This document shows positions 6,822 through 9,757 of a stretch of DNA of 9,757 nucleotides, piece after piece. The notes below the pieces were generated by a model. The model was not told where the DNA came from, made no database searches, and was given only the letters and a program-made list of their open reading frames with translations. Made by a program: the position numbers and the translations under genes. Each line of letters begins with the position of its first letter. Position 1 is the stretch's first letter. Source of the stretch: Gammaproteobacteria bacterium UBA5338 (GTDB lineage Bacteria > Pseudomonadota > Gammaproteobacteria > Pseudomonadales > UBA5862); the NCBI GenBank assembly GCA_002408105.1, contig DHQM01000120.1, positions 17,256-27,012 of the forward strand. The letters are read 5' to 3'.

Positions 6822-8060
6822 ATGGCCTGTATTCGTTCCCTTCGCGCTCGGCTTGCTGTCTGCACTCTAATGATGGTGCTTGCGCCTTGGGTGTGGGCGG
6901 CGGCTCTGTCCGAGGCGACCCACCGGAAACTGACGGAGATCCACAACCAACTGGCCGAGGAGCAGTACTCGACGGCGGTTCAGGCGCTTGAACAGCTCAT
7001 GGCGTCTGTATCTGGAGACGGCTATGCCACCGCAGTGGTGGCCCAGACCCTCGGGTATGCGCACCTCGGTCTGGAGCGGCCCGATGCAGCCATTGCCGCG
7101 TTTGAAACCGCCATCGCCCAAGAGCAGTTGCCGGCGCAGCCGACCGCAAACTTGCTGTATACCCTGGCACAGCTGCACTTGGCTGAGCAGCGCCCAGAGC
7201 GGGCCCTAAAGTACCTCGACCGCTGGTTTGCCTTGTTGGCCAGTGTCCCGCAAGAGCTGGCGCCGCCCACGCCCGAGGGCCACCTGCTGCATGCATCCAT
7301 ACTGCTGCAGTTAAAACAGACTTCGGCTGCGGCAACGGCGGCGGCACGGGCGATCGACCTCAAGGAAGACCCGCCCGCGTCCTGGTATCAGCTGCTCCTT
7401 GCGTGCCATTTCGAACGCAAGGACTATCCGGCAGCGGTAGATGTGCTCAAACGCATGCTCCTGCGGTGGCCGGATGACCCGCGCTATTGGCGCCAGTTGG
7501 CAAGTCTGTACCTTGCTTTGGAGCAAGACCAGGCGGCGCTGGCCACCTACTTTGTGGCCCAGAATCAGAACATGCTCGAAGGCGATTCCGATTTCCTCAA
7601 CCTGGTGCGCCTTGCGGTGCACACGGGTGTTCCGGAACGGGGCGCACGCGTCCTTCAGGAAGCGCTCGTCACCGGCGCTGTGGCTTCCACTCCGGAGCAC
7701 TGGGAACTTTTGGGCAACGCCTGGTACCAGGCCAAGGAGCTGGGCCCCGCCATCGCAGCCTTCGCTCGCGCCGCAGAGCAAGGCAAGGATGGACGCCTGT
7801 ACCTGAGAATCGCGCGACTGGAGTACCAGCAAGGCCATTGGGCCGAGGCTGCGCAGGCGGCGGGCCAGGCCCTCGGCACCGAACGGTTTGGTGACCGCGG
7901 TCAGGCGCACCTGCTGATCGGGCTGGCCCGGTATGAACTTGGCGAATTCGACGCCGCAAAGGCCGCACTGCTGCAGGCGGCGGGCTTCGCAGCCACCAAA
8001 GCGAGGGCTGAGCAATGGCTTAGCCACCTGGAACGCACCCGATCCGAACGCACGTCCTGA
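6822..8060 (+). CDS. Exported tetratricopeptide-repeat protein linked to the TonB2-type cluster
   Basis: The protein has 412 residues. A signal peptide is visible: basic start (RSLRAR), hydrophobic core and cleavage near 'WVWA' (residue 26). The remainder is helical repeats with TPR spacing, clearest at about 67-100 (GYAHLGLERPDAAIAAFETA), 110-138, 187-215 (ACHFERKDYPAAVDVLKRM), 221-246 (ASLYLALEQDQAALATYF), 292-318 (GNAWYQAKELGPAIAAFARA), 325-350 and 361-386 (GLARYELGEFDAAKAALLQA). TPRs are protein-protein scaffolds, so it probably acts in the periplasm. A TPR gene often follows tonB in this type of cluster; its partner is not known from the sequence. ATG 6822 lies three bases after the tonB stop with only a weak ribosome binding site, suggesting coupled translation. 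Confidence 0.87.
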   Translation: MACIRSLRARLAVCTLMMVLAPWVWAAALSEATHRKLTEIHNQLAEEQYSTAVQALEQLMASVSGDGYATAVVAQTLGYAHLGLERPDAAIAAFETAIAQEQLPAQPTANLLYTLAQLHLAEQRPERALKYLDRWFALLASVPQELAPPTPEGHLLHASILLQLKQTSAAATAAARAIDLKEDPPASWYQLLLACHFERKDYPAAVDVLKRMLLRWPDDPRYWRQLASLYLALEQDQAALATYFVAQNQNMLEGDSDFLNLVRLAVHTGVPERGARVLQEALVTGAVASTPEHWELLGNAWYQAKELGPAIAAFARAAEQGKDGRLYLRIARLEYQQGHWAEAAQAAGQALGTERFGDRGQAHLLIGLARYELGEFDAAKAALLQAAGFAATKARAEQWLSHLERTRSERTS

Positions 8061-8085
8061 CCATGCGATCCGCCTGACCGTCCCC

Positions 8086-8089
8086 AAGG
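8086..8089 (+). promoter_or_regulatory. Ribosome binding site candidate for the vWA gene
   Basis: AAGG six bases before ATG 8096 (in CCAAGGCAAGGG) is the best site upstream of the vWA frame, which opens after a TGA at 8075-8077. The competing ATG 8147 has no clear site. The 35-base gap 8061-8095 shows no terminator. Confidence 0.4.
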
Positions 8090-8095
8090 CAAGGG

Positions 8096-9757
8096 ATGCG
8101 GGCTGCTGCTACGCTTACAGCAGCACAGCAGCAGGCGCTTGGTTGGATGGTGACCCGGTTGGCATTGCCTTCATGGACTTCGAGCAGGTGGCGGACCGTT
8201 TCGACGGTTCGGTGCCAAAGGTTCGCACGCGTTCTGCTCGCGTGCGTCTGGCTCACGTGCGCCTGGTGGGTCGGTGGTGCCCAGGCAGTCGAGCAGACCG
8301 CGCCGACCGGCCAGGACGTGCGGGTCGTTATCGACATATCAGGCAGCATGAAGCGCAACGATCCGCACAACCTGCGGATTCCGGCGGTCAACCTGCTGGT
8401 TGGCTTGCTGCCGCAGGACGCCACCGCAGGGATCTGGACCTTTGGGCGCTGGGTCAACATGTTGATTCCACATGGGCCAGCCACCGATGCGTGGCGCACC
8501 GATGCCCGCACCCGCGCGAAGGAAATCAACTCGGTTGCCTTGCGCACGCACATCGGAGCGGCCCTGGACGCCGTCGCCAGGGATTTGTCTCCCGCGGCTG
8601 CCGGACGCACCCACGTGATCTTGTTGACCGATGGCTGGGTAGATCTCGAAGAATCCGATGCGGTCAACGCCGCAGAACGCGCCCGCGTCTTGAACCAGGT
8701 TGTGCCGCGATTTGCCGAAGCCGACGTGGCCGTTCATACCATTGCCCTTTCTGACAATGCCGACCTCGATCTACTGAGAAAGATTTCTCGGGCAACCGAT
8801 GGGTTGTCATTGATTGCTCCCGACTCCGATGCCCTGTTGCGGCTGTTTTTGCAGGTTCTCGAACAGGCAAGCCCAGTACCCGAGGTTCCGCTGCAAAACA
8901 ACCGCTTTACAGTGGATGCATCCATCGAGGAGTTCACCGTGCTCATCATGCACCGGGAGGCGGCACCGCTATCCCCAGTGCGACTGCGTACACCGGACGG
9001 CGATACCTGGTCCAGCAACGACCACCCCGAGGGTACGCGCTGGCTTGCCGACCGTGGCTATACCCTTATTACCGTCAGCAACCCGCCGGCCGGAGAGTGG
9101 CATGCACTGGCACCTGAGAGTCCAGATCACCGTGTGCGGGTGGTCAGTGACCTGTCTTTGGAGGTGGAAGGGCTGCCGACCAGTCTGACCGAGCCTGCGT
9201 CCATCAATGGTGCCATGTGGTTGTCGGAGCATGGGCAGGTGCTGACCGATCCGGATTTGCTGCGCATCACCGAAGGGCGGGCGCAACTGCTTTTTGGCGG
9301 GCAGGCCCTTGCCGAGGCGCGGTGGAATGCAGCAGCCCCCTTGCCCGACGACGGACGCTTTGAATACACACTGGCTGGCATCAACGCTCCGGGACAGTAT
9401 GAACTGCTGTTTCAGGTCGACGGAGGCACGTTTTCGCGGCAGCTGCGTCGATACCTTGACCTTTCCATTCCCGAGCTCGATGCCTTGATGCCCGTGCGCA
9501 TCGACCCGGATGCATTTGAATTGCAGCGCACGCCTGTTGAGGGCGGGCAGCTGTTTCACCTGCGCGGTGAGGCGCCAGCGCTTGATTCGGCCACCCAGGT
9601 ACAGGTGACGGGAATGCTCTACCAGCCGGGCGGCGCCGCAGTGGCGGTGGGTATGGCGCCGGTGCAGGCCGGGCCAGGAAGGCGGGAGTGGCGCTTGAAG
9701 CTGACCGCGAGCGACCTTCCGGAGGCAGGGCGCTATCGGCTTTCCGTGCGCCTTCGT
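8096..9757 (+). CDS. Exported von Willebrand factor A domain protein, TIGR03503-like (3' end outside window)
   Basis: The frame is open from 8078 to the window edge without a stop, giving 554 codons from ATG 8096. A hydrophobic signal segment (about 46-61) ends in a likely Ala-Gln-Ala cleavage site before Val65. The vWA domain follows (about 74-250). Its metal-binding MIDAS residues are complete: Asp80-x-Ser82-x-Ser84 ('VVIDISGSM'), Thr151 and Asp179 ('ILLTDGWVD'). 'NDPHNLRIPAVNLLVGLLP' and 'AGIWTFGRWVNMLIPHG' resemble the TIGR03503 family of gammaproteobacteria, whose function is unknown. Residues from about 265 on are beta-rich and resemble Ig-like modules. The start is uncertain: ATG 8096 has the better ribosome binding site but gives an unusually long n-region; ATG 8147 would shorten it by 17 residues. 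The gene follows the TPR gene by 35 bases and may belong to the same operon. Confidence 0.85.
   Translation, partial: MRAAATLTAAQQQALGWMVTRLALPSWTSSRWRTVSTVRCQRFARVLLACVWLTCAWWVGGAQAVEQTAPTGQDVRVVIDISGSMKRNDPHNLRIPAVNLLVGLLPQDATAGIWTFGRWVNMLIPHGPATDAWRTDARTRAKEINSVALRTHIGAALDAVARDLSPAAAGRTHVILLTDGWVDLEESDAVNAAERARVLNQVVPRFAEADVAVHTIALSDNADLDLLRKISRATDGLSLIAPDSDALLRLFLQVLEQASPVPEVPLQNNRFTVDASIEEFTVLIMHREAAPLSPVRLRTPDGDTWSSNDHPEGTRWLADRGYTLITVSNPPAGEWHALAPESPDHRVRVVSDLSLEVEGLPTSLTEPASINGAMWLSEHGQVLTDPDLLRITEGRAQLLFGGQALAEARWNAAAPLPDDGRFEYTLAGINAPGQYELLFQVDGGTFSRQLRRYLDLSIPELDALMPVRIDPDAFELQRTPVEGGQLFHLRGEAPALDSATQVQVTGMLYQPGGAAVAVGMAPVQAGPGRREWRLKLTASDLPEAGRYRLSVRLR
8103..8134 (+). repeat. CTG/CAG inverted repeats forming two mutually exclusive hairpins
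   Basis: CTGCTGCT at 8103-8110 can pair with AGCAGCAG at 8127-8134 (8 bp, 16-base loop). TGCTGCT at 8104-8110 can instead pair with AGCAGCA at 8119-8125 (7 bp, 8-base loop). There is no following T-run, so this is not an intrinsic terminator. Depending on the vWA start it lies either in the leader (ATG 8147) or in the first codons (ATG 8096), where it encodes an Ala/Thr/Gln-rich stretch. A role in translation control is only a possibility. Confidence 0.45.

Noticed and set aside
7311..8087. 258-codon open frame on the - strand
   Set aside because: Antisense to the TPR gene, no recognisable family and no ribosome binding site noted; the + strand has a signal peptide and repeats.
7933..8754. 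273-codon open frame on the + strand crossing the TPR/vWA junction
   Set aside because: Overlaps the end of the TPR gene and the vWA domain in another frame; the translation is Arg/Pro/Gly-rich without domain features, whereas the vWA frame has a complete MIDAS motif.

Overview
The window is GC-rich, protein-dense DNA from a Gram-negative bacterium, most likely a gammaproteobacterium. The content points there: TonB-dependent outer-membrane receptors, a TonB2-type energising complex with a TtpC-like subunit, and a TIGR03503-like von Willebrand A protein are typical of Vibrio/Shewanella/Alteromonas-like and other marine or environmental gammaproteobacteria. The exact taxon cannot be read from the sequence. 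Every gene I support lies on the + strand. I saw no RNA gene, mobile element, CRISPR array or convincing rho-independent terminator.

Layout: (1) 2-526, the C-terminal end of a TonB-dependent receptor whose start lies outside the window. (2) 527-665, a short gap with a strong ribosome binding site and a possible small upstream ORF. (3) 666-2954, a complete second TonB-dependent receptor. (4) 3026-6818, a tight gene run: DUF3450 coiled-coil protein, TtpC-like ExbB with a large periplasmic extension, a short ExbB, ExbD and TonB. (5) 6822-8060, a secreted TPR protein. (6) 8096 to the window end, a secreted vWA-domain protein that continues past the edge.

From 3026 on, most start and stop codons overlap or lie within 3 bases of each other, so 3026-8060 looks like one transcription unit. 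The receptor upstream (71-base gap) and the vWA gene downstream (35-base gap) are probably part of it.

Working model: ExbB/ExbD with the TtpC-like subunit use the proton gradient to drive TonB, which opens the outer-membrane receptor(s) for uptake of a scarce substrate (iron chelate, vitamin or oligomer; not identifiable here). The DUF3450, TPR and vWA proteins are predicted to be exported and could be periplasmic or envelope partners. The most interesting points are an apparent shared architecture between DUF3450 and the TtpC periplasmic domain, a TonB whose membrane segment lacks the classical histidine, loss of the E. coli Glu176-equivalent in both ExbB-type proteins, and the linked vWA protein of unknown role.
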